DNA from: Haliscomenobacter sp. | Lineage (GTDB): Bacteria; Bacteroidota; Bacteroidia; Chitinophagales; Saprospiraceae | DNA: 64,000 nt | NCBI GenBank assembly: GCA_016713275.1 | Contig: JADJPL010000003.1 | Location: 310,001-374,000, forward strand | Direction: 5' to 3' | In this document: positions 18,804-29,642 of the stretch, in pieces | Layout: each line of letters begins with the position of its first letter | Numbering within the stretch: the first letter of the stretch is position 1 | Position numbers and translations under genes: made by a program | Notes under the pieces: generated by a model | Database searches by the model: none | What the model was told of the DNA's origin: nothing | The model's input: only the letters and a program-made list of their open reading frames with translations

Positions 18804-19129
18804 GGGGCATGGGCAAAGAAGGCTCCTTTAGACAGGCCCCAACAGCGAACCACCTACATCGGGCTGCACGCTTCCTGCTACCGAATTGTGAATTTTTGGA
18901 GGGACCCATTTCCGCCCCCTCTGGTTTTTGCCTTGTATTTTTATCCCGGATTTGTAGCCTGCAGCGCTTCGGAACCGCTTGCCGATCCCGAGGGTTATGC
19001 CGTTGTAAACCAGGTAGATAGCGGGAGGTCTAAACGCTGGGCAACCTCCCTTCGTTGGAGTCTAAGCGCCAAAACCTGAAAAGCTGTGCCTCCAAAAACC
19101 GATTTTCGCCTGCTGTTAAACTGCTTTCT
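18804..19129. other. Junction between AAA copy 4 and the PL1 gene
   Basis: No coding frame is convincing. Homology to the other AAA copies ends within a few bases of the stop codon. The stretch probably holds the promoter of the pectate lyase operon. TAAGCGCCAAAACC near 19062 resembles the core of the TlpA-gene leaders. GGGAGG at 19021 and CCTCCC at 19043 could pair. Confidence 0.4.
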
Positions 19130-20866
19130 ATGAAAAATGTGTTGTTCCGATCCTCCTTCAAGGCGCTCCTTAGAACCCTTCTGGCCGCCGCCGCCGCCTT
19201 CGTCTGGTTTTCCGGACAGGCCCAGCTTCCGGCGTTTCCCGGGGCGGAAGGCTACGGCAAATACGCCTCCGGAGGCCGGGGAACGCTTGCAACCCCAACC
19301 ACCGTGTTTGAAGTTACCTCTCTGGAGGACATCAATACCCCCGGCACCTTGCGCAATGCGCTAAGCGCTCCGGCTACCTACCGGACCGTCGTGTTCCGGG
19401 TAGCGGGCACGATCCGCCTGAAATCCAAACTCAGCATTCCCGCCAACACGACCATCGCCGGCCAAACCGCTCCCGGCGGAGGGATCTGCCTCGCCGACCA
19501 CCCGGTGGTCATTAGCGGAGACAATGTCATCTTGCGCTTTATCCGCGTTCGCATGGGCGACCGCTACCAAAACAAAGGCAAGGTAGACGGCAGCGGAGGC
19601 GACGACGCCCTCGGCAACCTGGGGAACAAACGCCTCATCATCGATCACTGCTCGGTGAGCTGGAGTTCCGACGAAGCATTGACCATTTACCGCGGCGACA
19701 GCGTCACCCTTCAATGGAACATCATCTCCGGAACCGCTAAACTATTCCTACCACTTCGAATCCGGCGGCTCCGATTACCAGGAGCATGGCTACGGCGGTA
19801 TCTGGGGCTCCCGCAACGGAAGCTTCCACCACAACCTGATCCTGCACGTGAAAGGCCGTGCGCCCCGGTTTGCCGGCAACAGCACCTATCCCGCCGGGGT
19901 GGTGGAAAAAGCCGATTTTCGCAACAACGTCATCTACAACTGGAGGGATTACAGCACCAATGGGGGCGAAGGCGGTACCTACAACCTGGTCAATAACTAC
20001 TACAAATACGGCCCCTCGACCTCTACCGAACCAGCCCGGCGTTCCCAAACGAGGGATGATCATGAACCCTCCAAATCAAGTAGTTTGGGCTACCCCAAAA
20101 TCTACCTGAGCGGAAACTTCGTCGACGGTTATTCCGCGATTACCGCCGCCAACTGGAAGGGAAATGGCTATGGCAGATGGAGGAACTCTGGCGGATACGG
20201 CGCTGTCCAAAACCAACGCTCCCTTCCCCTGGGATTCCGTCGTGACCCATTCCGCTACGGAAGCCTATGAACTGGTTTTAGCCCATGCCGGAGCCGCGCT
20301 GCCGCAGCGCGATACCCTCGATCAGCGCCTCGTCAGCGACGTTCGCAACCGCGCCGGGCGGATTATCGACGTTCAGGGCGGCTTTCCGCACGGTACCCCC
20401 TTCGAGCAAACGATCAGCGCCTGGCCCGCTTTGGCCTCCGGCACTCCACCGGCGGACACCGACAAAGACGGCATGCCTGATACCTGGGAAACAGCCCAGG
20501 GACTGGACCCTCAAAACCCGTCCGACCGCTCCGGATAGCCCCAACGGGTACACCCACCTGGAAAATTACCTCAACGGACTCGTCAGCCCGCTTATCCCCG
20601 TAGGCACTACCGGCTTTTTGCCCCGAGAGGGCTTTAACCTGTATCCCAACCCCGTTTTCAGCGAGATTGCTCTCGAACATCCGGCATATAAAGACTCCTC
20701 GGTCATCGCCCTTTTCAATGGCAATGGCGCAACCATGCAAACCGCCGTTTGCGCGCCTGGTAGCGTCAAAACGACCCTGCGTGTAGAGCTACTCCCGGCA
20801 GGCATGTATTTCCTGACTTTCCAAAATGAAGGAAAGCGGTTAACGCTTCCCTTTGTAAAAAAATAA
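19130..20866 (+). CDS. Pectate lyase (PL1-like) with TSP3-type repeat and T9SS sorting tail, frame broken
   Basis: A secreted parallel beta-helix lyase that cleaves polygalacturonate by beta-elimination. The start at 19130 gives a signal peptide (MKNVLFRSSFKALLRTLLAA) followed by FPGAEGYGKYASGGRG, the usual opening of Bacteroidota PL1 proteins. LIIDHCSVSWSSDEALTIY and, after a break near 19737, HGYGGIWGSRNGSFHHNLI are helix hallmarks. ADTDKDGMPDTWETAQGLDP is a calcium-binding TSP3-like unit. The end, GFNLYPNPVFSEIALEHP to GMYFLTFQNEGKRLTLPF, is a type A sorting domain for type IX secretion. Frames change near 19737, 20200 and 20535. About 575 residues when joined; first gene of the resumed pectin operon. 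Confidence 0.82.
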
Positions 20867-20875
20867 TAGCAGCCC

Positions 20876-21840
20876 ATGCTCCGTCCCGGTTTACTTTTGG
20901 CGTTCTGTTTTTCGTTGGTATCTCTGTTTTCTCAGGGAACAGGCAAATCATGGGTAGTCGCCAAAGATGGAAGCGGGGATTTTACCACCGTCCAGGCTGC
21001 CCTCGATGCCGTCCCTTCCGGCAATACCGTTCCGGTGAAGATCCTGATCCGCAAAGGCGTGTATTACGAACGCTTGTTTTTGGATACCCGGAAAAACGGG
21101 GTGTCGCTCGTAGGCGAGGATGCCGCCAACACCATTCTGACCTACAACAACCACGCCGGAAAAGTGCTGCCCAACGGCGATACCGTGAATACCTGGACCT
21201 CGGCCAGCTTCTTTATTTACGGCGACGATTTCAGCGCCGAAAACCTGACATTCCAGAACGACGCCGGGTTTACCGCCGGGCAAGCCGTTGCCCTTTTCGT
21301 TCATGGCAACCGGGTTGCCTTCCGAAATTGCCGGATGGTGGGATTTCAGGATGTGCTGTTCTGCAGCGGGATCGGATCGAAACAGTACTACGAAAACTGC
21401 TATATCGAAGGAACGACCGATTTCATCTTCGGGCCGTCCACCGCAGTCTTTGTCCAGTGCCATATCCACAGCAAGAAAAAATCGCACCTTACGGCAGCGT
21501 CCACGCCACGCGAAATCCCTTTCGGGTTTGTTTTTTTCGACTGCAAGCTGACCGCCGACCCCAATTTGAAAGACATTTCCCTAGGCAGGCCCTGGCAACC
21601 CAACGCCAGCGTGGCCTACATCAACTGCTGGATGGGACCGCACATCGCCGCCTATGGATGGCATAACTGGAACAACCCCAATAACGAAAAACAGCGCGCT
21701 ACGCCGAATACCAAAGCGCCGGGCCAGGGGCCAACCCTGCCGCCCGCGTTCCGTGGAGCAGGCAATTAACCGAAGCAGAGCGGGAAAAATATACCCTGGA
21801 TCATATCCTCGGCCCCTGGAAACCCTTTGCCGGCCAGTAA
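20876..21840 (+). CDS. Pectinesterase (CE8)
   Basis: Removes methyl esters from homogalacturonan so that the lyases can act. It has a signal peptide (about residues 1-23), then WVVAKDGSGDFTTVQAALDA. Catalytic segments are AGQAVALFVHGNRVAFRNC (Gln), GFQDVLFC (Asp), GTTDFIFGPSTAVF (Asp) and LGRPWQP (Arg), all present. A missing A near 21692 puts the last 48 residues (RYAEYQSAGPGANPAARVPW to the stop at 21838) in another frame. The full protein is about 320 residues. It starts nine bases after the PL1 stop. Confidence 0.9.
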
Positions 21841-21859
21841 ACGCTTAGGACCTGTTGTG

Positions 21860-22897
21860 ATGATCAAAGAATTTAGCATACTAGTGAACTTTGTGTGGAG
21901 TATGTGCCTGGGATTGCCCCTTTTGGGGCAGCATCCCCAGGCACGTCCCTTTTTTCTGGTGGCCAAGGATGGAAGCGGAGATTTTACCTCTATCCAGCAA
22001 GCGATTGATGCGGTAGATTCTCTTGGACAAAACCAAACCGTGATTTTTATCCGCAATGGAGTATATCAGGAAAAGCTTTTTATCGCCAAAAACCGGATTA
22101 CCCTTCGGGGGCAAAGTGAAAAAGGCGTCGTCATCCAGGCGGCGATTGCCAGGGACATCTGGCGCTGCGAAAACCCCGACGATTGGGGCGCCGCTACCGT
22201 GAACGTCAAAGGGAGCGATCTGACGTTCGAGCACCTCACGATCCTCAATTCCTTTGGATTTGACTTACAAGCAGATACGGTGGTTTCCTGCGCCAATGCC
22301 CCGAGGGGAACAAAAACCGTTACCAGAACAGGCCACCAGTTCGCTTTCCGCTCGCTCCCCGGCGCCGTGCGCCTGAGTTTCCGCCAATGCACCTTCCGGG
22401 CTTTGGGAGGCGATACCGTCAGTCCCTGGGATGTGGAGAACGGCATGTATTATTTCAACGATTGCACGATGGAAGGCGGGGTGGATTTTTACTGCCCCAG
22501 AGGATGGGCCTATGCCGAAAATTGCCGGTTCATCTGCCACAACCGGGAAGCGGCTATCTGGCACGACGGCTCCCAGGCCGAATCCTCCCGGACGGTACTC
22601 GTGAACTGCCGGTTTGACGGAGACCCCGGGTTCAAACTGGGCCGCTACCACCGCGAATCCCAGTTCTACCTGCTCGGTTGCCGGTTCTCAAAAGCCATGG
22701 CCGACGCCGATATCTACCAGGCCGCTTCCGGCCCGGGCACGCCGCGCTGGGGCCGGCGCGTGTACTATTATAATTGCCGCCGTGAAGGCGGCGACTTTTC
22801 GTGGCATAAAAATAATTTTCCCATAGATCCCAAAGGAATCACCCCATCCTGGACGTTTGACGGGAAATGGGATCCAGAAAAGAGGCAAGTAGATTAA
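21860..22897 (+). CDS. Second, divergent pectinesterase-family protein
   Basis: A 345-residue parallel beta-helix protein of the CE8 family with its own signal peptide. The start at 21860 (MIKEFSILVNFVWSMCLGL) is preferred over an in-frame ATG at 21827, which overlaps the previous gene. The N-terminal AKDGSGDFTSIQQAIDAVDS and FIRNGVYQEKLFIAKNRITL are typical. In the active-site region GGVDFYCPRGWAYAENCRF keeps the Asp of DFIFG, and LGRYHRESQFYLLGCRF keeps an Arg. The QD motif is changed to RALGGDTVSP, so the substrate may differ. Twenty bases separate it from the first pectinesterase. Confidence 0.82.
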   Translation: MIKEFSILVNFVWSMCLGLPLLGQHPQARPFFLVAKDGSGDFTSIQQAIDAVDSLGQNQTVIFIRNGVYQEKLFIAKNRITLRGQSEKGVVIQAAIARDIWRCENPDDWGAATVNVKGSDLTFEHLTILNSFGFDLQADTVVSCANAPRGTKTVTRTGHQFAFRSLPGAVRLSFRQCTFRALGGDTVSPWDVENGMYYFNDCTMEGGVDFYCPRGWAYAENCRFICHNREAAIWHDGSQAESSRTVLVNCRFDGDPGFKLGRYHRESQFYLLGCRFSKAMADADIYQAASGPGTPRWGRRVYYYNCRREGGDFSWHKNNFPIDPKGITPSWTFDGKWDPEKRQVD

Positions 22898-22912
22898 TAA
22901 GTATTTACCACT

Positions 22913-23992
22913 ATGCAAATCAAAACAGGTTTGACCATGCTGATTTTGGGCTTATGCTGGAGTGCTTTATCCGGGTGCAGTCCGGCTGCTCTTTTAGCCA
23001 GAACAACGCTGCCCGTTCAAACCCCGGCGGCCGATACCCTGGCCGACAAAATGCTGGTTTTCCAGCGTGCCAGCGGCGGGTGGCCTAAAGCGATCAACGA
23101 CAAGGCCATTGACTACAAAAAACCGCTGACCGAGGCAGAACGCCTCCAAATTCAAAAGGATTCCCTGGCCAACGACGCGACGATCGACAACCAGGCCACC
23201 ACCCGGGAACTCACGCATTTGATCAAGGCCTATCAAGCGACCCAAAACCCGCGCTACCTTCAGGCGGTAGAAAAGGGGATCGCCTACTTGCTGAACGGGC
23301 AGTACGAAAACGGCGGCTGGCCCCAATTCTTCCCCAATCCCAAAGGATACCAAAACCACATTACTTTCAACGACGGCGCGATGGTCCGAACCCTCAACAT
23401 CCTGAAGCAGGTTGCCGAGGGAAAACAGGGCTTTGAACGGGTAGACAAAAAATGGGCGCCCTTGGCCCAAAAAGCAGTGGCCAAAGGCGTGGACTGCATC
23501 CTCAAAACCCAAATCCTGCGCAACGGGCAACGCACCGGATGGTGCCAGCAGTACGACCACGTTACCCTTCAGCCCGCAAAAGCCAGGGCTTACGAACTGC
23601 CTTCCAACTCCGGCCAGGAAACCGTGGGAGTTGCCTTGTTTCTGATGAGCCTGGATCAACCCTCCGCCGAAGTACAGGAAGCCGTTGTCGCCGCCGTCAA
23701 ATGGCTGGAAGAAGTCAAAATCCCCGGTTGGGCATATCAGCGGATCGATGATCCTTCCCAACCCACTAAAAAGGACGCCGTACTGGTCGCAGATTCCGCT
23801 TCGACGGTGTGGGCCCGGTATTACGATCTCGACACCAACCGGCCATTCTTCTGCGGCAGAGACGGGATCAAGAAAAATACACTGGCAGAAATCGAGAACG
23901 AGCGCCGCGTGGGCTACGCCTGGTACGGGCCCTGGGCGGAAAAATTGCTTGCCAAAGATTTCCCCAAATGGGCGGCCAAATGGAAGCCCTAA
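22913..23992 (+). CDS. pelA: Pectate lyase, PL10 family lipoprotein
   Basis: A 359-residue PL10 polygalacturonate lyase with an alpha/alpha fold. A lipoprotein signal ends in LSGC at about residue 22, so the enzyme is probably anchored to the outer membrane. SGGWPKAINDKAIDYKKPLT, NDATIDNQATTRELTHLIKA and GGWPQFFPNPKGYQNHITFN are characteristic PL10 segments. GWCQQYDHVTLQPAKARAYE, PSNSGQETVGV and ERRVGYAWYGPWAEKLLA complete it, including the Arg proposed as base in this family. It follows the second pectinesterase by 15 bases and is intact. Confidence 0.9.
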   Translation: MQIKTGLTMLILGLCWSALSGCSPAALLARTTLPVQTPAADTLADKMLVFQRASGGWPKAINDKAIDYKKPLTEAERLQIQKDSLANDATIDNQATTRELTHLIKAYQATQNPRYLQAVEKGIAYLLNGQYENGGWPQFFPNPKGYQNHITFNDGAMVRTLNILKQVAEGKQGFERVDKKWAPLAQKAVAKGVDCILKTQILRNGQRTGWCQQYDHVTLQPAKARAYELPSNSGQETVGVALFLMSLDQPSAEVQEAVVAAVKWLEEVKIPGWAYQRIDDPSQPTKKDAVLVADSASTVWARYYDLDTNRPFFCGRDGIKKNTLAEIENERRVGYAWYGPWAEKLLAKDFPKWAAKWKP

Positions 23993-24003
23993 ATCCTTAA
24001 CCA

Positions 24004-24732
24004 ATGCACCAATTCCTGCTTTTTGCTTTTTTCCTGGAAATGATCGCTCTCGGCCCCAAAAAGCCCATTACCGTTTTTATGGCCGGGGATTCCACTATGG
24101 CCAACAAGCCCCTGGAAAGCCCGGAGCGGGGATGGGGACAGCGCTTCCCCCTGATGTTTGACGAAACGGTCCGGATCGACAACCGGGGAGCCAACGGACG
24201 AAGCACCAAAACGTTTATTTTGGAAAACCGCTGGCAGGCCATCATGGACACCATCCGGCCCGGAGATTACGTCTTCATCCAGTTCGGACACAACGATCAG
24301 GCCAAAGACAAACCGGAACGCTATACGCCTCCGGACGAATACAAAGCCAACTTAATCCGCTTCGTCCGGGAAACAAGGGCGAAGAAGGCCAAACCGGTTT
24401 TGTGCACCCCCGTCGCGCGCCGCAATTTCGACGCCCAGGGCAAGGTGACCAACCCGCATGGGGTTTATCCCGATCTGGTGAAGGAAGTGGCCGCCGCCTT
24501 CAAGGTCCCCATGATCGATATGTTCCAGAAAACCAAACAACTGGCTGAATCCTACGGCCCCGAAGCCTCCAAAAGCCTGTTCCTCTGGGTGGAGCCGGGT
24601 AAAAGCGCCTTTTTCCCTGACGGCAGGCAGGACAATACCCATTACAACGAACTGGGGGCCACAAAAGCCGCTGAGCTCGCCGCAGAAGGCATCCGCGAAC
24701 TGAAATTGCCATTGGCCAAACGACTTAAATAA
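24004..24732 (+). CDS. Rhamnogalacturonan acetylesterase (SGNH hydrolase, CE12)
   Basis: Removes acetyl groups from the rhamnogalacturonan or galacturonan backbone. SGNH blocks are clear: VFMAGDSTMANK (Ser), IDNRGANGRSTKTF (Gly), FIQFGHNDQAKD (Asn in GHND) and DNTHYNELGATKAAEL (Asp and His). The 242-residue length is normal for CE12. A short hydrophobic N-terminus (MHQFLLFAFFLEMIAL) can serve as signal peptide. It starts 11 bases after the PL10 stop and ends five bases before the GH43 start. Confidence 0.9.
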   Translation: MHQFLLFAFFLEMIALGPKKPITVFMAGDSTMANKPLESPERGWGQRFPLMFDETVRIDNRGANGRSTKTFILENRWQAIMDTIRPGDYVFIQFGHNDQAKDKPERYTPPDEYKANLIRFVRETRAKKAKPVLCTPVARRNFDAQGKVTNPHGVYPDLVKEVAAAFKVPMIDMFQKTKQLAESYGPEASKSLFLWVEPGKSAFFPDGRQDNTHYNELGATKAAELAAEGIRELKLPLAKRLK

Positions 24733-24737
24733 ACGCT

Positions 24738-26386
24738 ATGTTTATGCTTCGCCTGTCCTCCTTCGTTACCGCTGGTTTTGTTGTCTTTTGCTCTGGCTTC
24801 CTTTTGGGGCAATCCTTCCACCTCCCTGTTCCCCAAGGCGATGTGAATAAAGCCTGGATGGCGGATAAAGGAAATGGAACGTTCAAAAATCCCATCCTCC
24901 ATTCCGATTACTCCGATCCGGACGCTATCCGGGTAGGGGAGGACTATTTCATGACCGCCTCCAGCTTTAACTGTGCTCCGGGGCTGCCCATCCTGCATTC
25001 CAGGGACATGGTCAACTGGACTATCCTGACGCACGTGTTTACCCGCCAATTCCCGGTTGACCATTTCAGTAAACCCCAGCACGGCAACGGCGTTTGGGCG
25101 CCGGCCATCCGGTATTACGGAGGCATGTTCTACATTTTTACGGAGATCCGGATTTTGGGATTTATATGACTAAAGCCAAACACCCGGCAGGACCCTGGAC
25201 GGAGCCCCACCTGGTCAAAGCGGGAAAAGGCTGGATCGATTCCTGCCCTTTCTGGGACGAAGACGGCAACGCCTACCTGGTCCATGCCTTTGCAGGGTCC
25301 AGATCGGGGATCAAAAGTATTCTGGTGTTGCACCGGATGCGCCCCGACGGCACGGCCCTGCTCGACGATGGGGTGCTGGTGTTCGATGGGCATAAGGAAC
25401 ATACCACCGTGGAAGGACCTAAAATGTACAAGCGCAACGGATACTACTACCTTTTTGCGCCTGCAGGCGGGGTAGCGACCGGCTGGCAACTGGTGCTCCG
25501 TTCCCGCAATATTTACGGCCCGTACGAAGCGAAGGTCGTCATGGACCAGGGCAAAACCAAAATCAACGGCCCCCATCAGGGCGCCTGGGTAGACACCCCG
25601 GGAGGCGAGTCCTGGTTTTTTCACTTTCAGGACCGGGAGGCTTATGGCCGCATCGTCCACCTCCAGCCTATGAAGTGGGTCGCCGATTGGCCGGTCATCG
25701 GCAATGATCCGGATGGCGATGGCAAAGGCGAACCGGTCATGGAATTCAAAAAGCCCCTTGTTGGAAAGGCCTTTCCTCTGGCTGCTCCGGCTACCTCCGA
25801 CGAGTTCGACCTGCCGCAGCTTGGGCTCCAATGGCAATGGCAGGCTAACCCCCAACCGGAATGGGGATTTCCGACAGGCTACCTGGGCTTCTTCCGCCTA
25901 AACGCCGTCCTGAATCCCTCGGGATTCAGGAACCTCTGGGACCTGCCCAACCTGCTGCTCCAGAAAATCCCTGCGCCTGCTTTTTCGGCAACCGCCAAGC
26001 TGACGTTTTCTCCGAATACCACAGGAGAAAAAGCCGGCCTGGTCGTCATGGGTGCAGATTATGCGTATATTGGACTGGAAAAAGCGGACGGCCAATTGCA
26101 CCTCATTCTGTCCTCCTGCAAAGCAGCCGACAAAGGAAGCGCCGAAACTGTGCACCTTAGCCAGCCGGTTTCTTCGAATACGGTCTACTTCCGGGTGGAG
26201 GTAAAAGAGCCCGCGATGTGCTCTTTCAGCTACAGCACCGATGGGAAAACCTTCCAACCGGTGGGACCTCCCTTCGAAGCTAAACCAGGACGCTGGATCG
26301 GCGCCAAGATCGGCCTGTTCTGCTCCAGAACCCTGGTAACCAACGACAGCGGATACGCCGATGCCGACTGGTTCCGGGTAGAATAA
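24738..26386 (+). CDS. Glycoside hydrolase family 43 (arabinan/xylan side-chain type), one frameshift
   Basis: A secreted five-bladed propeller enzyme probably acting on arabinan or other pectin side chains. After the signal peptide comes NPILHSDYSDPDAIRVGEDY, whose Asp (YSDPDAI) is the catalytic base. HTTVEGPKMYKRNGYYYLFA carries the acid Glu. GVWAPAIRYYGGMFYIF is the usual blade 2 motif. One T lost near 25137 separates the first 135 residues from the remaining 430; restoring it gives FYGDPDFGIYMTKAKHPAGP. From about residue 345 a beta-sandwich accessory domain follows, ending in YADADWFRVE. The exact sugar specificity cannot be told from sequence alone. Confidence 0.87.
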
Positions 26387-26411
26387 TTTTATTATAAAAA
26401 AAACCGGGCAC

Positions 26412-28063
26412 ATGCGACCGAAAACCTTGAAAGTGCACCCCGCCGACAACATCATTGCCGCTCTGGACCATCTTCCCGCCGGATCGGAGGCGCCCTGGAA
26501 TGGCAGCGTCATCCGTCTGGCAGAGGATATTCCTTTGAAGCACAAGTTTGCAGAGAACGACCTTCAGGAAGGCGACGAGATCATCATGTATGGCGTATTG
26601 GTGGGGAAAGCCACCCGCCCGATTCCCAAAGGAAGCCGGATTTCCCGCGAAAATGTCCACCACCAGGCCAACCCCTTTGAGGTGCGCGAATCCCATTTTC
26701 AGTGGGCCGCCCCGGACGTCTCCCGCTGGCAAGGGAAAACCTTCGACGGGTTTCATCGGGCCGATGGCCAAGTCGGTACCCGCAACTACTGGCTCGTCAT
26801 CCCGTTGGTTTTTTGCGAAAACCGCAATATCAAAGTGCTCCAGAGCGCGATGCAGGAGCAGCTGGGCTATATTTCAGAACGCGATTTTTCTGTAGACATT
26901 CAGTCCCTCATCCAGAAATACCAAAGCGGCGCCGGAATAGAGGAGATCATGGAGACGAACGTCCTCATGTCGCCCCAGGAAATGCGGTCGCGACGGATAT
27001 TTCCCAATGTGGATGGGGTGAAATTCCTCACGCACGATGGGGGCTGCGGCGGTATCCGTCAGGACAGCGAAGCGTTATGCCGCCTGTTGGCAGGGTATTT
27101 GACCAATCCCAACGTGGCGGGCGCCACCGTGCTTAGCCTCGGCTGCCAGAACGCCCAAATCCCCGTACTGGAAGAAGCCCTTGCCCGCATCGCCCCGGAT
27201 TTTGCCAAGCCGCTGTACTTTTTGGAGCAGCAACAAAGCGCTTCGGAACGGGAATTTATCGCCGAGGCGGTCCGAAAAACCTTTGCCGGGCTGATCGAAG
27301 CCAACAAAGCGGTCAGACAACCCGCGCCGCTCAGCAAGCTGGTGCTGGGCCTGGAATGCGGCGGGTCCGACGGGTTTCCGGGATTTCTGCCAACCCAGCC
27401 CTGGGTCAGGCTTCGGATTACCTCGTCGCGCTGGGAGGAACCACAGTTCTGTCAGAATTTCCCGAACTGAACGGCGTCGAACAGGACCTGATCGACCGCT
27501 GTGTCCATCAGGAGATTGCCCATAAATTCGGAGATCTGATGCAGACGTATTCTTTAAGGGCAAAGCAAGCCGGCTCCGGCTTCGACATGAACCCCTCGCC
27601 TGGTAATATCAAGGACGGACTGATCACTGACGCCATGAAATCGGCAGGCGCGGCAAAAAAAGGGGGAACGTCTCCGGTAACCGACGTGCTGGACTACACC
27701 GAACAAATCGTCCGGCCGGGATTGAACCTCCTGTGTACTCCCGGCAACGACGTCGAATCAACCACCGCCCTGGCGGGATCGGGCTGCAACCTGATCGTTT
27801 TTACCACGGGATTGGGGACTCCCACCGGCAACCCGGTCACCCCAACGGTCAAAATGTCGAGCAATACCGGGCTGTTCGAACGCATGAACGACATCATCGA
27901 CGTCGATGCAGGCACCATCATCTCCGGCGAGGATACCATTGAAACCAAAGGCGCCGAGTTGCTGGATTACCTCATCCAGGTAGCCAGCGGACAAGCGCTG
28001 ACCAAAGCCGAACGGCTTTCTCAGGATGATTTTATCCCCTGGAAACGGGGCGTTTCTTTATAA
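26412..28063 (+). CDS. uxaA: Altronate dehydratase, one frameshift
   Basis: Dehydrates altronate to KDG in the galacturonate branch. The N-terminal SAF-type domain (residues 1-95) includes VHPADNIIAALDHLPAGSEA and GDEIIMYGVLVGKATRPI. The catalytic part follows: FDGFHRADGQVGTRNYWLVI, THDGGCGGIRQDSEALC, LGLECGGSDGFSGISANPAL (recovered by a frame change near 27380), SGFDMNPSPGNIKDGLITDA and STTALAGSGCNLIVFTTG. Cys residues in these blocks likely bind iron. About 550 residues when joined. It follows the GH43 gene by 25 bases and precedes uxaB. Confidence 0.9.
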
Positions 28064-28108
28064 GTTATGTTTTACGGCGCCAAATGCGCCTTTGAAAAAA
28101 CGACACCA

Positions 28109-29554
28109 ATGACTTCTTTTCCATCGTTAACCCGCACCACCCATCCCGTTCCTCCCCGCACGGAGCGCATTCTTCAATTTGGCGAAGGCAACTTCCTGCG
28201 CGCTTTTGTCGATTGGATGATCCAGGTCATGAACCAGCAAGGGGTTATGGACAGTGGGGTAGTGGTGGTCCAACCTATCGAGCAGGGGTTGGTCCACCTC
28301 CTCAATAGCCAGGACGGGCTATATACGCTCTACCTGACGGGCCTGAAAAACGGCCTTCCGGTGCGCGAGCCCATTCTGGTAGATTGCGTGCAACGTGGCC
28401 TGAATCCTTATTCCGAATTTGACGCCTTTCTGGAAACGGCCCGCAACCCGGAGATCCAATTCATTTTTTCCAATACTACGGAAGCAGGCATTGCCTTTGT
28501 GCCGGAAGACCGCCTGGAGGACGCTCCTCCCGGGAGCTTCCCCGCCAAACTGACGCGCTGGCTCTGGGAACGCTACCAGCATCCGGAAAGCGCCGGCAAC
28601 AAGCTGGCGGTTATCCCTTGTGAGTTGATCGAAAAAAACGGGGAAATGCTGCGCCAGGCCATCCTGCAATATGCCGCACATTGGGAGTTGCCCGAGGCTT
28701 TTGCGGAGTGGATCGGAAACACCTGCTCCTTCTGCAATACCTTGGTGGACCGCATCGTGCCGGGCTATCCGAAAGACCGCATCGCCGAGATTCAGGAAGA
28801 ATTGGGCTACGACGACAAGCTGGTGGTCGAAGGGGAGCATTTCCACCTTTGGGTAATTGAGGCCCCGGAGTGGGTGCAACAGGCACTCCCCGCAGATAAA
28901 GCAGGCTTGAACGTGCTTTTCCCCAAGGATCTGACGCCTTACCGAACCCGCAAGGTCCGCATCCTGAATGGCGCCCATACGGCCATGGTCCCCGTAGCCT
29001 ACCTCCATGGAATAGAAACCGTCCGGGAAACCGTAGAAGATCCGTTGGTGGGAACCTTCGTCCGGGATCTGGTATACGAGGAGATCATCCCTACGCTCGA
29101 TTTGCCCTTGTCCGAACTGGAAGCGTTTGCCGGCGATGTGCTCGACCGGTTCAGAAACCCCTTCATCAAGCATTTCCTGATTTCGATCGCGCTGAACTCC
29201 ATTTCCAAATTTGAGACCCGGGTACTGCCGTCTTTGCTGGAGTACCAAAAGCGGAAAGGCGAACTGCCCCGGAGGATCGTCATTTCACTGGCTGCCCTGT
29301 TCCGGTTCTATGCCGGCGAACTCGGCGAAAACCTGATTCCGGTGAACGACAATGCCGTATGGGTGGAATGGTTCCAGGGTATGTGGAAAAAGATCCGCCA
29401 GGGAGAAACAACCTATCTGGAGTTCGTCCGGGAAGCCTTGTCGCACAAAGCGATGTGGGGCATGGACCTCAACGAGGTCCCCGGATTGGCAGAACGGACA
29501 ACGGATTGCCTCCAGGAGATCGACCATGGGCAATTGGGGGAATTGATCCAATAG
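28109..29554 (+). CDS. uxaB: Tagaturonate reductase (altronate oxidoreductase)
   Basis: An NAD-dependent enzyme of the mannitol dehydrogenase family that reduces tagaturonate to altronate, one step before UxaA. ERILQFGEGNFLRAFVDWMI forms the N-terminal dinucleotide-binding segment. LWVIEAPEWVQQALPADKAG and RTRKVRILNGAHTAMVPVAY hold the catalytic KxxxxNxxH-type residues of this family. Length is 481 residues from the start at 28109 (MTSFPSLTRTTHPVPPRTER); an ATG at 28067 in the same frame would add 14 residues with no family match. The uronate isomerase needed before it is not in this window. A weak hairpin near 29563-29584 follows the stop. Confidence 0.9.
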   Translation: MTSFPSLTRTTHPVPPRTERILQFGEGNFLRAFVDWMIQVMNQQGVMDSGVVVVQPIEQGLVHLLNSQDGLYTLYLTGLKNGLPVREPILVDCVQRGLNPYSEFDAFLETARNPEIQFIFSNTTEAGIAFVPEDRLEDAPPGSFPAKLTRWLWERYQHPESAGNKLAVIPCELIEKNGEMLRQAILQYAAHWELPEAFAEWIGNTCSFCNTLVDRIVPGYPKDRIAEIQEELGYDDKLVVEGEHFHLWVIEAPEWVQQALPADKAGLNVLFPKDLTPYRTRKVRILNGAHTAMVPVAYLHGIETVRETVEDPLVGTFVRDLVYEEIIPTLDLPLSELEAFAGDVLDRFRNPFIKHFLISIALNSISKFETRVLPSLLEYQKRKGELPRRIVISLAALFRFYAGELGENLIPVNDNAVWVEWFQGMWKKIRQGETTYLEFVREALSHKAMWGMDLNEVPGLAERTTDCLQEIDHGQLGELIQ

Positions 29555-29642
29555 CGAAGTTCGGCAGGATTCCTGCGAACGAAGTTGTTTTGGAACCGGA
29601 TTTCCTTATTTTTGGCGGAATGACAGATATGCCGAAAGCGCA

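Noticed and set aside
21885..21892. Further IS end (ACTAGTG) in the second pectinesterase gene
   Set aside because: Only seven bases match, inside an intact coding region; chance occurrence.
22994..24004. 336-codon minus-strand frame opposite the PL10 lyase
   Set aside because: The plus-strand gene has full PL10 signatures; the antisense frame has none.
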